From NCBI GenBank assembly GCA_016845785.1, contig JAERSH010000042.1:1-64000 (forward strand): 64,000 bases of DNA, written 5' to 3'. This document shows positions 27,943 to 35,978 of the stretch, one piece after another (within the stretch, counting starts at the first letter, position 1; each line of letters opens with the position of its first letter). The DNA is from Fidelibacterota bacterium (GTDB lineage Bacteria; Fidelibacterota; Marinisomatia; Marinisomatales; TCS55). The position numbers were made by a program, and so were the translations under genes. The notes beneath the pieces are model-generated. The model worked only from the letters and a program-made list of their open reading frames with translations. It was not told the origin of the DNA and ran no database searches.

Positions 27943-29271
27943 ATGCATAAATCTTATTTCATAGAGACCTATGGCTGCCAAATGAATGTGGCCGATTCGG
28001 AGTTGGTTTCCGGATTGCTTACCAATGAAGGCTATAAAGAAACCGATGATATCCATGACGCGGATGCTATATTTGTAAATACATGTGCCATTCGAGAACA
28101 TGCTGAAGATAAAGTTCATTCTCGATTGGGATTTTATCACCAGATAAAACGGAAAAAACCTGATACTATTATTGGTGTACTTGGCTGTATGGCCCAAAAT
28201 TTGAAGGAAGATATCCTTGAGTCAAAACCCTATGTGGATATTGTATTGGGGCCTGATTCCTACCGCCTTCTACCGGATATGATTAAAGAAAGGTCGGGAG
28301 AATCTGCCCATTTGGTGGATACAAAACTATCCCGATTTGAAGTCTATAATGATATGTTCCCCAGCCGGAATGAAGGTATCAATGCATGGATATCCATCAT
28401 GCGGGGCTGCGATAAGTTTTGCACATTCTGTATTGTTCCATTTACACGGGGTAGAGAACGATCCAGAAGTATTGAAGGTATTGTAGCGGAGGCGACCCAA
28501 GCTATACATGATGGATTTTTAGAAATTACTCTTCTGGGCCAAAATGTAAATTCATATTATCATGAAGGCCAGGGATTCCACGAATTGTTGGATGCAGTTG
28601 CTCAAATCCCCGGTATAAAACGGGTGCGATACACATCCCCCCATCCACAAGATATGACTCAGGATGTACTCGATGTAATGGCCAAACACGATACCATTTG
28701 TAATTATGTGCACTTACCCCTTCAAGCGGGGAATGACCGGGTGTTAAAACGAATGAATCGTACCTATACTCAATCCGAATTCATTGCATTGGCAACCCAA
28801 ATCCGTAAAACGTTACCCGGTGTAGGTATTTCCACGGATATTATTGTTGGGTTCCCCGGAGAAAATGAAGCAGAATTTTTAGAAACATTAGATGTCATGG
28901 AAGCCGTCCAGTTTGATTCTGCATATACATTTAAATATTCATCACGTCCAGGTACGAAAGCGGCTGAATATGAAGATCATGTTTCTGAAGAAGAAAAACA
29001 GGATCGTCTGGAGCGAGTAATTGAATTGCAAAAGCATCAAACATTGCTCCAGAATCAAAAGCGAGTGGGGCAGATTGAAATGGTTCTTGTGGAAAAAGAG
29101 AGCAAACGATCTGCGGCACAATGGGCGGGGAGAACCGATTCAAATAAATGGGTTATATTTGATAAAGAAAATGCACAAATACGAGATGTAATTCCTGTGA
29201 AAATTAATGATGCAAAAGGAATTACTTTACGGGGTGAAATAGTTCAAATTCATGAAATGGAGGCAGCTTAA
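27943..29271 (+). CDS. miaB: tRNA-2-methylthio-N6-dimethylallyladenosine synthase MiaB
   Basis: MiaB is a radical-SAM methylthiotransferase that modifies i6A37 of tRNAs reading UNN codons. The 442-residue protein shows the auxiliary cluster cysteines Cys12 (YGCQMNVADSE), Cys48 (NTCAIREHAEDK) and Cys82 (GCMAQ). The radical-SAM triad is Cys156, Cys160 and Cys163 in RGCDKFCTFCIVPFTRGRE. A C-terminal TRAM domain binds tRNA (GQIEMVLVEKESKRS onwards). NTCAIREHAEDK and LLGQNVNSY favour MiaB over MtaB or RimO. It overlaps the next gene by one base (TAATG). Confidence 0.97.
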   Translation: MHKSYFIETYGCQMNVADSELVSGLLTNEGYKETDDIHDADAIFVNTCAIREHAEDKVHSRLGFYHQIKRKKPDTIIGVLGCMAQNLKEDILESKPYVDIVLGPDSYRLLPDMIKERSGESAHLVDTKLSRFEVYNDMFPSRNEGINAWISIMRGCDKFCTFCIVPFTRGRERSRSIEGIVAEATQAIHDGFLEITLLGQNVNSYYHEGQGFHELLDAVAQIPGIKRVRYTSPHPQDMTQDVLDVMAKHDTICNYVHLPLQAGNDRVLKRMNRTYTQSEFIALATQIRKTLPGVGISTDIIVGFPGENEAEFLETLDVMEAVQFDSAYTFKYSSRPGTKAAEYEDHVSEEEKQDRLERVIELQKHQTLLQNQKRVGQIEMVLVEKESKRSAAQWAGRTDSNKWVIFDKENAQIRDVIPVKINDAKGITLRGEIVQIHEMEAA

Positions 29272-29588
29272 TGAAATTAGTAAAAATTTTTGGCGGATTG
29301 GTCGTTATGATCTTAGTGCTGTTCTTTTTAATGCGAAATACGAGTATGGTTTCAGTCGATCTCGTATTTGCACAATATGAAAGTGTTCAGGTCGCAGTGG
29401 TGATGTTGGGTGCATTGGCTATTGGTATGATGATTGGATATGGTGTTGCCGTGACCAATATTCTATCCGGGAAAGCAGAGTTGCGATCTTTACGGACTAA
29501 AAATAGACGATTATCCGATGAATTAAATGATTTGCGAAATGTTGCCATCGATGAAGGCATTTATGATTCGGAAGACGGAGTCGATTAA
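29271..29588 (+). CDS. LapA-like membrane protein (DUF1049)
   Basis: The 105-residue protein has two membrane helices (about 5-21 and 38-60) around a short loop with NTSMVSVDLVFAQYESVQV, then a basic coiled-coil tail (LRTKNRRLSDELNDL). This is the LapA (YciS) layout. It overlaps miaB and stands immediately before a LapB-like TPR gene, the same pairing as lapA-lapB in Proteobacteria, where the proteins help control lipopolysaccharide synthesis. Family membership is well supported by pattern; the role is inferred from the pairing. Confidence 0.8.
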   Translation: MKLVKIFGGLVVMILVLFFLMRNTSMVSVDLVFAQYESVQVAVVMLGALAIGMMIGYGVAVTNILSGKAELRSLRTKNRRLSDELNDLRNVAIDEGIYDSEDGVD

Positions 29589-29590
29589 CC

Positions 29591-30637
29591 TTGGATTGGA
29601 TTTTATGGATTGCGTTGGTTCTCTTGGGTGCCGGCGGTTTTGTCTTTTATTACTACCGTCCTAAAAAACAGGCACGGACAGAGTCCATTTATACCCATGC
29701 ATTGAATGCGATGGTCCGGGGAGATACACGCACGGCGTTGAATCACCTTCGGGATGTGGTCAAACAAGACACAAATCATATTGATGCCTATTTACAAATG
29801 GGTGATATCCTGCGAGAAGAGGGGAATGCACAGGCTGCAGTGAAAATCCATCAATCTCTCACCGTAAGACCAAATCTCTCTACTGACATCAATGGGGATA
29901 TTCATAAATCATTGGCACTCGATTTTGAACAGTTAGGGCAATTTGCAAAAGCAAGACGCGAGGCAGAGTTTGTATTAAAACTGGATAAAAGGAATCTCTG
30001 GGCAAATGAATTTTTATTGAACATTTTTGAGCAACAGCGAGATTGGGAAAAAGCCACACAAACATCTAAGACTATTCAAAAAATAAAACAGTCCAAAGAT
30101 CCAAATCAAATTGCACGGTTTTTGGTCTATCAAGGGATGGATAAACTGGAAAAAGGTCAACAGAATGAAGCCATTACTGTTTTCCAGAAAGCATTAAAAA
30201 CAGCACCGGACTTTGGTTTACCCTATTTACGATTAGGTGATCTATATGCAGAAACAAGGGATTTAGTCAAAGCCATCGAAAATTGGGAAAAATTTGCACT
30301 ATTAAATCCGGAAGAAGGGCGACGGGTGTATTCAAAAATAGAATCGGCTTTATTTGATTTGGGTCGATTCAGTGAAGTTGAAAAATTTTATGAACGCATT
30401 TTAGAAAAAGATTCATCTAACTTGAGTGCATTGGCCAAATTGGCCAACGTATTGGAGGAAAAAGGCGAACATAATAATGCCATCTCACTGGTTGAAGATG
30501 CATTATCTAAAAATGAATCTTCTGTCCATGCCCATTTGATGAAATTAAAGTTGTCTCTCCATGTATCTAAGCCCCATGAGTTATCCAATCAAATTGATGA
30601 CATTATACAACTATTAAGTCAGCCCGTGGAAAAATGA
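29591..30637 (+). CDS. LapB-like tetratricopeptide protein, no rubredoxin domain
   Basis: The 348-residue protein starts with TTG two bases after the LapA-like gene. A membrane helix (about 3-20, WILWIALVLLGAGGFVFYYY) is followed by cytoplasmic TPR repeats, for example LNAMVRGDTRTALNHLRDV, LDFEQLGQFAKARREAEFVL and TVFQKALKTAPDFGLPYLRLGDLYAE. Size and topology match LapB (YciM), which in E. coli promotes LpxC degradation. The rubredoxin-type CxxC...CxxC zinc domain at the end of E. coli LapB is absent here. A LapB role is therefore probable from neighbourhood but not certain. Confidence 0.78.
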   Translation: MDWILWIALVLLGAGGFVFYYYRPKKQARTESIYTHALNAMVRGDTRTALNHLRDVVKQDTNHIDAYLQMGDILREEGNAQAAVKIHQSLTVRPNLSTDINGDIHKSLALDFEQLGQFAKARREAEFVLKLDKRNLWANEFLLNIFEQQRDWEKATQTSKTIQKIKQSKDPNQIARFLVYQGMDKLEKGQQNEAITVFQKALKTAPDFGLPYLRLGDLYAETRDLVKAIENWEKFALLNPEEGRRVYSKIESALFDLGRFSEVEKFYERILEKDSSNLSALAKLANVLEEKGEHNNAISLVEDALSKNESSVHAHLMKLKLSLHVSKPHELSNQIDDIIQLLSQPVEK

Positions 30638-31479
30638 TCATCCGGTTGATTATATTATCTATTTTATGGCTGGGCCAACCATTAATCGCTCAAAATATTG
30701 ATCTATATTTAACCTTACTTGAAAAAGGCAGAATAGATGAAGTGAAGGATAATTTGCCCGAGCTTTTAGATAGATACCCTGACGAAGCGGGTGTCTATTT
30801 CTTGCAGGCACTGGTCAATGATGATGGCGATGGTTCATTGGCGCAATTTCAAGCGATTATTGAAAAGTTTCCTCAATCTAAATTTGCTGCAGAATCAGAA
30901 ATGAAAATTGGAGAATATCTATTCGCCCGTGGATTGTATTCTCAATCCAGTGTGCAGTTCAAAAAAACCATATATAAATATCCCAATGGTCAGCATCATC
31001 AGCGGGCAATGGATTTGATGGTAAACGGTTATATGGCAACAGGAGAAAGTGATTCTGCCCGCGTTGCTCTGAAAACCATGAAACTATTATATCCCAGTTT
31101 GAAATATGATCATTATGGGTTTGAAGGATTAGATAATTCAAGTCGAGAAGCAAGGCTGGTTCGGTTGGATCCAAATGTGACCAGCGGAAAAATCAAAGCG
31201 AGAAAATCATCGCGAAAAATTACCATTTCTAAACCCATCCCAAAACCATGGGTAATTCAAGTGGGTGCTTTTGGGAAATATGAAAATGCCAATCGACTAA
31301 AAAAACAACTTCAAGGTCACGGTTATGGGACGGAAGTGCATACGGTAAACTCCAATGGAAAAAGGCTCCATGCCGTACGAATTGTCCGCTACGAAACGAA
31401 AGATGAAGCAGATAAAATTGGGAAGAAACTCAAAAAGAAATTTGGATTAGATTTCCGGGTTATAAACAACCCCGAATAA
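30634..31479 (+). CDS. Secreted TPR-SPOR protein
   Basis: The 281-residue protein has a signal peptide (IIRLIILSILWLGQPLIAQ), periplasmic TPR-like repeats (LLDRYPDEAGVYFLQAL, IIEKFPQSKFAAESEMKIGEYLF, FKKTIYKYPNGQHHQRAM), a basic linker, and a C-terminal SPOR domain (about 208-278, PWVIQVGAFGKYENANRLKK). SPOR domains bind denuded glycan strands at division sites. A role in septal or envelope organisation is therefore inferred. It overlaps the previous TPR gene by four bases, so lapA-like, lapB-like and this gene form one operon after miaB. Confidence 0.88.
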   Translation: MIIRLIILSILWLGQPLIAQNIDLYLTLLEKGRIDEVKDNLPELLDRYPDEAGVYFLQALVNDDGDGSLAQFQAIIEKFPQSKFAAESEMKIGEYLFARGLYSQSSVQFKKTIYKYPNGQHHQRAMDLMVNGYMATGESDSARVALKTMKLLYPSLKYDHYGFEGLDNSSREARLVRLDPNVTSGKIKARKSSRKITISKPIPKPWVIQVGAFGKYENANRLKKQLQGHGYGTEVHTVNSNGKRLHAVRIVRYETKDEADKIGKKLKKKFGLDFRVINNPE

Positions 31480-31556
31480 GGGGGTTTGACAATAAGAATG
31501 CAAAGAATCACTAGTAATATAAACGTATCTTTGCATGGTTGGCGAATTTAAAAATT

Positions 31557-31649
31557 GGGAATGATTAGGCGGCTGGTGCCCCTCGCGGTCTTCAACACCG
31601 TTGTCCTGCCGATAAAGCAGGAGTTGGGTTCGATTCCCAAGCGTTCCCG
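31557..31649 (+). tRNA. selC: tRNA-Sec (anticodon UCA), selenocysteine tRNA
   Basis: A 93-base tRNA with an extra-long variable arm. The acceptor arm pairs GGGAATG with the 3' strand CGTTCCC plus one A-G mismatch, giving the 8-pair length typical of bacterial tRNA-Sec. The D arm is long (AGG-GGC with GCC-CCT, one bulged C, loop TGGT). The anticodon loop is CTTCAAC with TCA at 31592-31594. The variable arm is TCCTGC/GCAGGA, and the T arm is TTGGG/CCCAA with loop TTCGATT. The discriminator is G and CCA is not encoded. The UCA anticodon with this fold indicates selenocysteine insertion at UGA. No selA, selB, selD or recognisable selenoprotein lies in the window. Confidence 0.93.
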
Positions 31650-31650
31650 C

Positions 31651-31723
31651 TAAAAACGGAAGCAGGTAAGGATTATCACACCTGTCCTTCGAAGTCCTAG
31701 GGGACGTAGATAGACGTTCCCGC
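31651..31723 (+). other. Structured segment after tRNA-Sec ending in a copy of its 3' end
   Basis: Between tRNA-Sec and the next gene lies a 73-base segment that can fold. GGGGACGT (31700-31707) pairs over 8 positions with ACGTTCCC (31714-31721) around a 6-base loop. Upstream, GCAGGT (31662-31667) can pair with ACCTGT (31680-31685), and TTCGAA sits at 31688-31693. The last nine bases CGTTCCCGC (31715-31723) repeat exactly the final bases of the tRNA (31642-31650). It may be a processing or termination element, a remnant of a second tRNA 3' end, or an old attachment-site duplication. No known RNA family was recognised. Confidence 0.45.
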
Positions 31724-31752
31724 AAAATTTAAATCATTTAAAAGGAAAGAAA

Positions 31753-32037
31753 ATGAATAAGAAACATAAGTTAGTCGCAAAGAAACATCGTCGGAATAGA
31801 GCAAGATTAAAAGCATTAAAACAGGCATCAATTGCCGACGGCGCAAAAAAAGCAGAAAAAGTTGCCCCTAAAACAGAAGCAAAAGCAGCACCGAAGAAAA
31901 CTGCTGCAAAAAAGACGGCAACCAAAGCAAAGGCAACAGCCAAAAAGCCTGCCGCTAAAAAAGCAGCAACAGCAAAGAAAAAACCTGCAGCGAAGAAGAC
32001 AACAAAGAAAACGACTGCAAAAAAATCTGACGCATGA
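31753..32037 (+). CDS. Histone H1-like lysine/alanine-rich protein
   Basis: The 94-residue protein has an AAAGGA ribosome-binding site just before its ATG. The first 26 residues are very basic (NKKHKLVAKKHRRNRARLK). The rest is a low-complexity run of Lys, Ala, Thr and Pro with repeated AAKK, KKTA and KPAAKK units, like the C-terminal tail of histone H1 and bacterial Hc1/AlgP-type proteins. Such proteins bind DNA or RNA without sequence specificity. The distinct N-terminus might be a small folded nucleic-acid or ribosome-binding part. Low complexity makes family assignment uncertain. Confidence 0.75.
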   Translation: MNKKHKLVAKKHRRNRARLKALKQASIADGAKKAEKVAPKTEAKAAPKKTAAKKTATKAKATAKKPAAKKAATAKKKPAAKKTTKKTTAKKSDA

Positions 32038-32249
32038 GTGGATTCTTGAATGATAAAAGCCGATTGGCCCTAGGCGTTGTACTTATTCTGGGTGCCATTG
32101 GCACATTTATCTATGGGTGGATTGAACGATCCAACGGTAATGACTTTAATCAAATTTGGATGTTGGCTGTAGTCATGCTTCTAGGCGCTTCAGTTCACTT
32201 ACAAAAAATTGGTGGTCAAAAACGCAAACGGGGGAAGAATGAATCGTAG
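32034..32249 (+). CDS. Small membrane protein with two helices (hypothetical)
   Basis: The 71-residue protein has two hydrophobic segments, about residues 11-29 (LALGVVLILGAIGTFIYGW) and 41-56 (IWMLAVVMLLGASVHL), and a basic tail (GGQKRKRGKNES). Its ATG overlaps the stop of the H1-like gene (ATGA), so it is translated from the same message. No family is recognised. Confidence 0.65.
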   Translation: MSGFLNDKSRLALGVVLILGAIGTFIYGWIERSNGNDFNQIWMLAVVMLLGASVHLQKIGGQKRKRGKNES

Positions 32250-32254
32250 GAATC

Positions 32255-32983
32255 ATGCGGTCAGTTGTATCTGATTATTTAAATACTTACGAACATTTTT
32301 CACTATTCGGGCCGTCCCATTGGGCGGCCATTTTTTTATTTTTATTTCTCGTATTTTGGCTTCCATGGTACGGGAAAAATCGCCTGAATCCCATTCAGCA
32401 AAAATGGGTGGGATGGATTCTGTGTGGACTAATTTTTATTAACTATCCGATTTGGGTATTATTGGAAATATTAGGCGGATCATTTGATATAAAACTACAC
32501 CTTCCATTTCATTTATGCCGATTTGCCAATTTGCTCATTCCTTTTGTATTGATTAAACGAAATGAATTTGTATTTCAAATCCTTTATTTCTGGGGATTAT
32601 CCGGTATGTTCCAAGGGATGGTTTCTCCTGATATTCTCCATGATTTTCCCCATTTTCATTATTTCCGATTTTTTATTGGCCATAATCTCATGGTGGTTGC
32701 ACTCATCTATGCAGTGATCGTGTATGATATGAAACCAACATTGACGGGATTAAAACATGCATTTATTGGATTGAATATGTTTCTGTTAATTTCATTCATC
32801 GTTAATATATCTCTGGATGCCAATTATTTCTGGATTATGGGTAAACCGCCCACTGGATCATTATTAGATTTTATGGGGCCCTGGCCTTGGTATATTTTGA
32901 CCGGAGAATTTGTGGCTTTAGCCCATTTTGGGATAGCCTATCTCATTTACTACTTCATAAAACAACACATTAAAAATGTCTGA
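32255..32983 (+). CDS. TIGR02206/TMEM164-like integral membrane protein
   Basis: The 242-residue protein has about six to seven membrane helices. It begins with a soluble N-terminus and the segment LFGPSHWAAIFLF. The middle part has LHLPFHLCRFANLLIPF, FWGLSGMFQGMVSPD and HFHYFRFFIGHNL, and the end has PWPWYILTGEF. The conserved histidine, tryptophan and proline pattern matches the YwaF/TIGR02206 family, whose function is not established. It starts six bases after the preceding small gene and overlaps the aldehyde dehydrogenase by eight bases. Confidence 0.78.
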   Translation: MRSVVSDYLNTYEHFSLFGPSHWAAIFLFLFLVFWLPWYGKNRLNPIQQKWVGWILCGLIFINYPIWVLLEILGGSFDIKLHLPFHLCRFANLLIPFVLIKRNEFVFQILYFWGLSGMFQGMVSPDILHDFPHFHYFRFFIGHNLMVVALIYAVIVYDMKPTLTGLKHAFIGLNMFLLISFIVNISLDANYFWIMGKPPTGSLLDFMGPWPWYILTGEFVALAHFGIAYLIYYFIKQHIKNV

Positions 32984-34349
32984 TCTCATTTCAATAAATC
33001 CGGCCAATGGGGAAACAGTCGGTACTTATCCTGAACTGAATTCTTCAGAAATCAAATCCGTATTATCCCAAACCCAAAATGCATTTCATCCTTGGCGTCA
33101 ATTGGATATTTCAAAACGATGTCAATTCTTCCGACAAATGGCTCAGGTGCTTAGGGCAAGGCAAAATGAGTTTGCGCGGTTAATGGCTTTAGAAATGGGA
33201 AAACCGTTGGCCCAAGGAAAAGCAGAAATAGAAAAATCTGCATTGGGTTGTGAGTATTATGCAGAAAATGGTCCGGAATTTTTAAAAGATAAGCATATTG
33301 AGACGGATGCAACGGAGAGCTATATATCCTTTCAACCCTTGGGTGTGGTGTTGGCGGTTATGCCTTGGAATTTTCCATTCTGGCAGGTATTTCGTTTTGC
33401 TGCCCCGGCGATGATTGCGGGCAATGTGGCCGTCTTGAAACATGCATCCAATGTGCAGGGATGTGCAGATGCAATTGAAGGATTATTCCTTGAAGCGGGC
33501 TTTCCGCAGAATGTATTCCGAAATCTCACCATTGGTTCATCCAAAGTGGCAGAGGTGATTGAGAATCCTATTGTTAAAGCGGTGACACTTACGGGCAGCA
33601 CGCCCGCAGGAAAAGCGGTTGCCCAGACTGCCGCATCCGTTTTAAAAAAGACTGTTTTGGAATTGGGTGGTAGTGATCCTTATGTGGTTCTGAAGGATGC
33701 AGACTTGGATCAAGCCGTATCCGCATGTGTTACGGGGCGGTTATTGAATTCCGGCCAAAGTTGTATTGCTGCCAAACGGTATATTGTTGATGAATCTATT
33801 CAATCTGAATTTGAACGTAAAATCGTCCAAGCCATGGAAAAGGAAATTGTAGGCGATCCATTTGCTGACACCTCTACTGTAGGTCCTATGGTTAACCATG
33901 CATCGAAGGATGAATTGGCTGGGCAAGTGGCATCCAGTTTAAATGGCGGTGCAAGGTTACTTTATAAAAGTAAAATTCCAGAATCAGATGAGGGTGCTTA
34001 TCATCCTGTTATTGTATTAACCGATGTAAAGCCCGGTGTGCCTGCATTTGATGAAGAATTATTTGGCCCTGTGGCTTCCATCATTTCTGCTCGAGATGAA
34101 GATGAAGCATTGACTTTGGCTAACCAAACACCTTTTGGGTTGGATGCAGCTGTTTTCACATCGGACATAAATAAAGGGCGAAAAATTGCAGAATCCCAAT
34201 TAGAAGCGGGCGCAGGGTTTGTGAATGATTTTGTCCGGTCAGATCCACGGTTGCCATTTGGCGGTGTAAAAGAATCGGGATATGGCAATGAACTTTCTCC
34301 ATATGGTATCTTGGAGTTCGTGAATATTAAAACGATTTATATTCGATGA
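32976..34349 (+). CDS. NAD(P)-dependent aldehyde dehydrogenase, succinate-semialdehyde type
   Basis: The 457-residue ALDH-superfamily protein has the NAD-binding segment LAVMPWNFPFWQVFR, TLTGSTPAGKAVAQ, the general-base glutamate in TVLELGGSDPYVVL, and the nucleophile Cys263 in NSGQSCIAAKR. The C-terminus has EELFGPVASI and PFGGVKESGYG. Length and motifs fit the GabD/YneI succinate-semialdehyde dehydrogenase branch, which lacks a long N-terminal extension. The true substrate cannot be fixed by eye, and no GABA or succinate-semialdehyde genes are adjacent. Confidence 0.9.
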   Translation: MSDLISINPANGETVGTYPELNSSEIKSVLSQTQNAFHPWRQLDISKRCQFFRQMAQVLRARQNEFARLMALEMGKPLAQGKAEIEKSALGCEYYAENGPEFLKDKHIETDATESYISFQPLGVVLAVMPWNFPFWQVFRFAAPAMIAGNVAVLKHASNVQGCADAIEGLFLEAGFPQNVFRNLTIGSSKVAEVIENPIVKAVTLTGSTPAGKAVAQTAASVLKKTVLELGGSDPYVVLKDADLDQAVSACVTGRLLNSGQSCIAAKRYIVDESIQSEFERKIVQAMEKEIVGDPFADTSTVGPMVNHASKDELAGQVASSLNGGARLLYKSKIPESDEGAYHPVIVLTDVKPGVPAFDEELFGPVASIISARDEDEALTLANQTPFGLDAAVFTSDINKGRKIAESQLEAGAGFVNDFVRSDPRLPFGGVKESGYGNELSPYGILEFVNIKTIYIR

Positions 34350-34849
34350 AACGATTTATGATATTATTGATGTTGATGACAGGATTATCCAGTCAGATTT
34401 TGGAGAAGCAAAATAAACTCCTCTGGGATGGAACCGATTGGGATAACATCCAGAAGCAAGTGAACCGTGATCCTGAAATGACATTTCGAATAAAGTCATC
34501 CTATCTCAGTGGTGTATTGGATGGCCGATTGTATTATTATCTCAAAGCATGGGGAGAAGCGCAGGCCTTTGCCGATAGTTTATATGGCGATCGAGTGGAT
34601 TATATGACCCGCCGGGAAACCATTCGTCAATTAGATCGATTTTATGAAGATCCATTGATGGATTATGTCCCCGTGGTTTCTGCAGTTATTATTGTGCATA
34701 TGCAGGCGGAACAAGTGCCAAAGCGAGTTGTGGACCGATATGTAGAAGAAACCAAACGATGGATCAACCAATTGACCTTGGATATGGAGAGCAGAGGGAT
34801 GCACGAATTGCTGAAGGAGAAGCAGGAGAAGCATATAAAACGAAACTGA
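34346..34849 (+). CDS. Secreted protein of unknown function
   Basis: The 167-residue protein begins with a signal peptide (KRFMILLMLMTGLSSQ). The mature part is helical and rich in charged and aromatic residues (LLWDGTDWDNIQKQVN, SYLSGVLDGRLYYYLKAWGEAQAFADSLYGD, TRRETIRQLDRFYEDPLMDYVPVVSA). It lacks cysteines and repeats. Its start overlaps the aldehyde dehydrogenase stop by four bases. No domain family is recognised; periplasmic location is inferred. Confidence 0.7.
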   Translation: MKRFMILLMLMTGLSSQILEKQNKLLWDGTDWDNIQKQVNRDPEMTFRIKSSYLSGVLDGRLYYYLKAWGEAQAFADSLYGDRVDYMTRRETIRQLDRFYEDPLMDYVPVVSAVIIVHMQAEQVPKRVVDRYVEETKRWINQLTLDMESRGMHELLKEKQEKHIKRN

Positions 34850-34898
34850 TTCCCCCTCCGATTGTTGTAATTTATAATTCACTTTTTCCTCATGAATC

Positions 34899-35978
34899 AT
34901 GACTGAAACCGAATTTCGAAATATTCTTAAAAAACTGGATGGACATTTTCGTCCTACTCAAGTCGGCTCCAATAAAGATGAATGGCTGGCTGTAGGCCAT
35001 TTGACCAATGATGCTGCCGAACGAGATTTGATCGCCATCCTAAAAAATGAATCCTGTGAATTCAACATTAAAACACAAATCGATCAAGTATATATTCGAA
35101 TCAAAGATGCCAAAGAACCGGTGATTTTACGAATTCCACATATACCGAGGATCCACTGGATATTATTTTTACTCACCATCCTAACCACACTCATGGCCGG
35201 TGCCATGATGGAAGGGGCACGGATTTGGGAGAATCCACTAGAAATTGTTAAAGGTATTCCCTTCTCATTAACGCTCATGCTGATTTTGGGGACCCATGAA
35301 TTCGGCCATTACTATTACGCCCAGAAGCATAAGGTGGATGCGACGCTTCCATACTTCATTCCAGCGCCCCCATTTCTATTTTTGATCGGCACTTTTGGTG
35401 CATTTATCAAAATGAAATCACCCATTTATAGAAAAGATGCGCTGCTCCAAATCGGTGCCGCTGGCCCTATAGCCGGCTTTGTGATTGCTGTTCCCGCATT
35501 AATTATCGGCCTTTTGCTTTCGGATGTGGTTGAAAAAGCGGATATCCAAGGGGCACTCATGTTGGGAGATTCCATCCTCATGAAAGTACTCACCTGGGGT
35601 ACCCATCCCGGTTTATTGGAGTCCCAAGATATCATGCTTCATCCCATAGCGTTCGCCGGTTGGATTGGTCTATTGGTCACCATGTTAAATTTATTACCCA
35701 TCGGACAATTGGATGGGGGCCACGTGGCCTATGCCATGCTTGGGCGTAAACATGATTTAATCGCAAAGGCATCATTATTGTCATTAATTCCCTTAAGCTT
35801 TTTATCATTAAACTGGCTGGTTTGGGGTGTGCTCATTATGGTGCTCATGCGGTCCGCAAAACATCCTCCAATCCAAGATATTAATATACCTCTATCAGAT
35901 GCAAATAAACGGGTTGGGTATATTTGTTTGGCGATTTTTGTACTTTGTTTTATTCCCGCACCATTTCAATTTTCATGA
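34899..35978 (+). CDS. Site-2-type M50 intramembrane metalloprotease
   Basis: The 359-residue membrane protein has a soluble N-terminal domain of about 85 residues followed by seven or so hydrophobic segments. The zinc site is HEFGH with His133, Glu134 and His137, and the third ligand is Asp272 in NLLPIGQLDGGH. Between them lie IPAPPFLFLIGTFGAFIKMKSP and AAGPIAGFVIAVPAL, which resemble the EGY1/slr-type M50 subfamily rather than RseP, since no PDZ domain is present. Such enzymes cut membrane-bound substrates. It overlaps the following PorZ-like gene by four bases. Confidence 0.9.
   Translation: MTETEFRNILKKLDGHFRPTQVGSNKDEWLAVGHLTNDAAERDLIAILKNESCEFNIKTQIDQVYIRIKDAKEPVILRIPHIPRIHWILFLLTILTTLMAGAMMEGARIWENPLEIVKGIPFSLTLMLILGTHEFGHYYYAQKHKVDATLPYFIPAPPFLFLIGTFGAFIKMKSPIYRKDALLQIGAAGPIAGFVIAVPALIIGLLLSDVVEKADIQGALMLGDSILMKVLTWGTHPGLLESQDIMLHPIAFAGWIGLLVTMLNLLPIGQLDGGHVAYAMLGRKHDLIAKASLLSLIPLSFLSLNWLVWGVLIMVLMRSAKHPPIQDINIPLSDANKRVGYICLAIFVLCFIPAPFQFS

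Noticed and set aside
31662-31689. Apparent H-type pseudoknot after tRNA-Sec (CAGGT/ACCTG with AAGGA/TCCTT)
   Set aside because: Both connecting loops would have zero length, so the two helices cannot form together; they are better seen as competing hairpins.
31832-32053. Second basic reading frame (QKKQKKLPLKQKQ) in the H1-like gene region
   Set aside because: It is a frame-shifted shadow of the AAG/AAA/GCA-rich codons of the H1-like gene and has no ribosome-binding site.
35924-35974. Longer start for the PorZ-like protein
   Set aside because: It overlaps the M50 protease by 55 bases, and the internal ATG gives a clean signal peptide.
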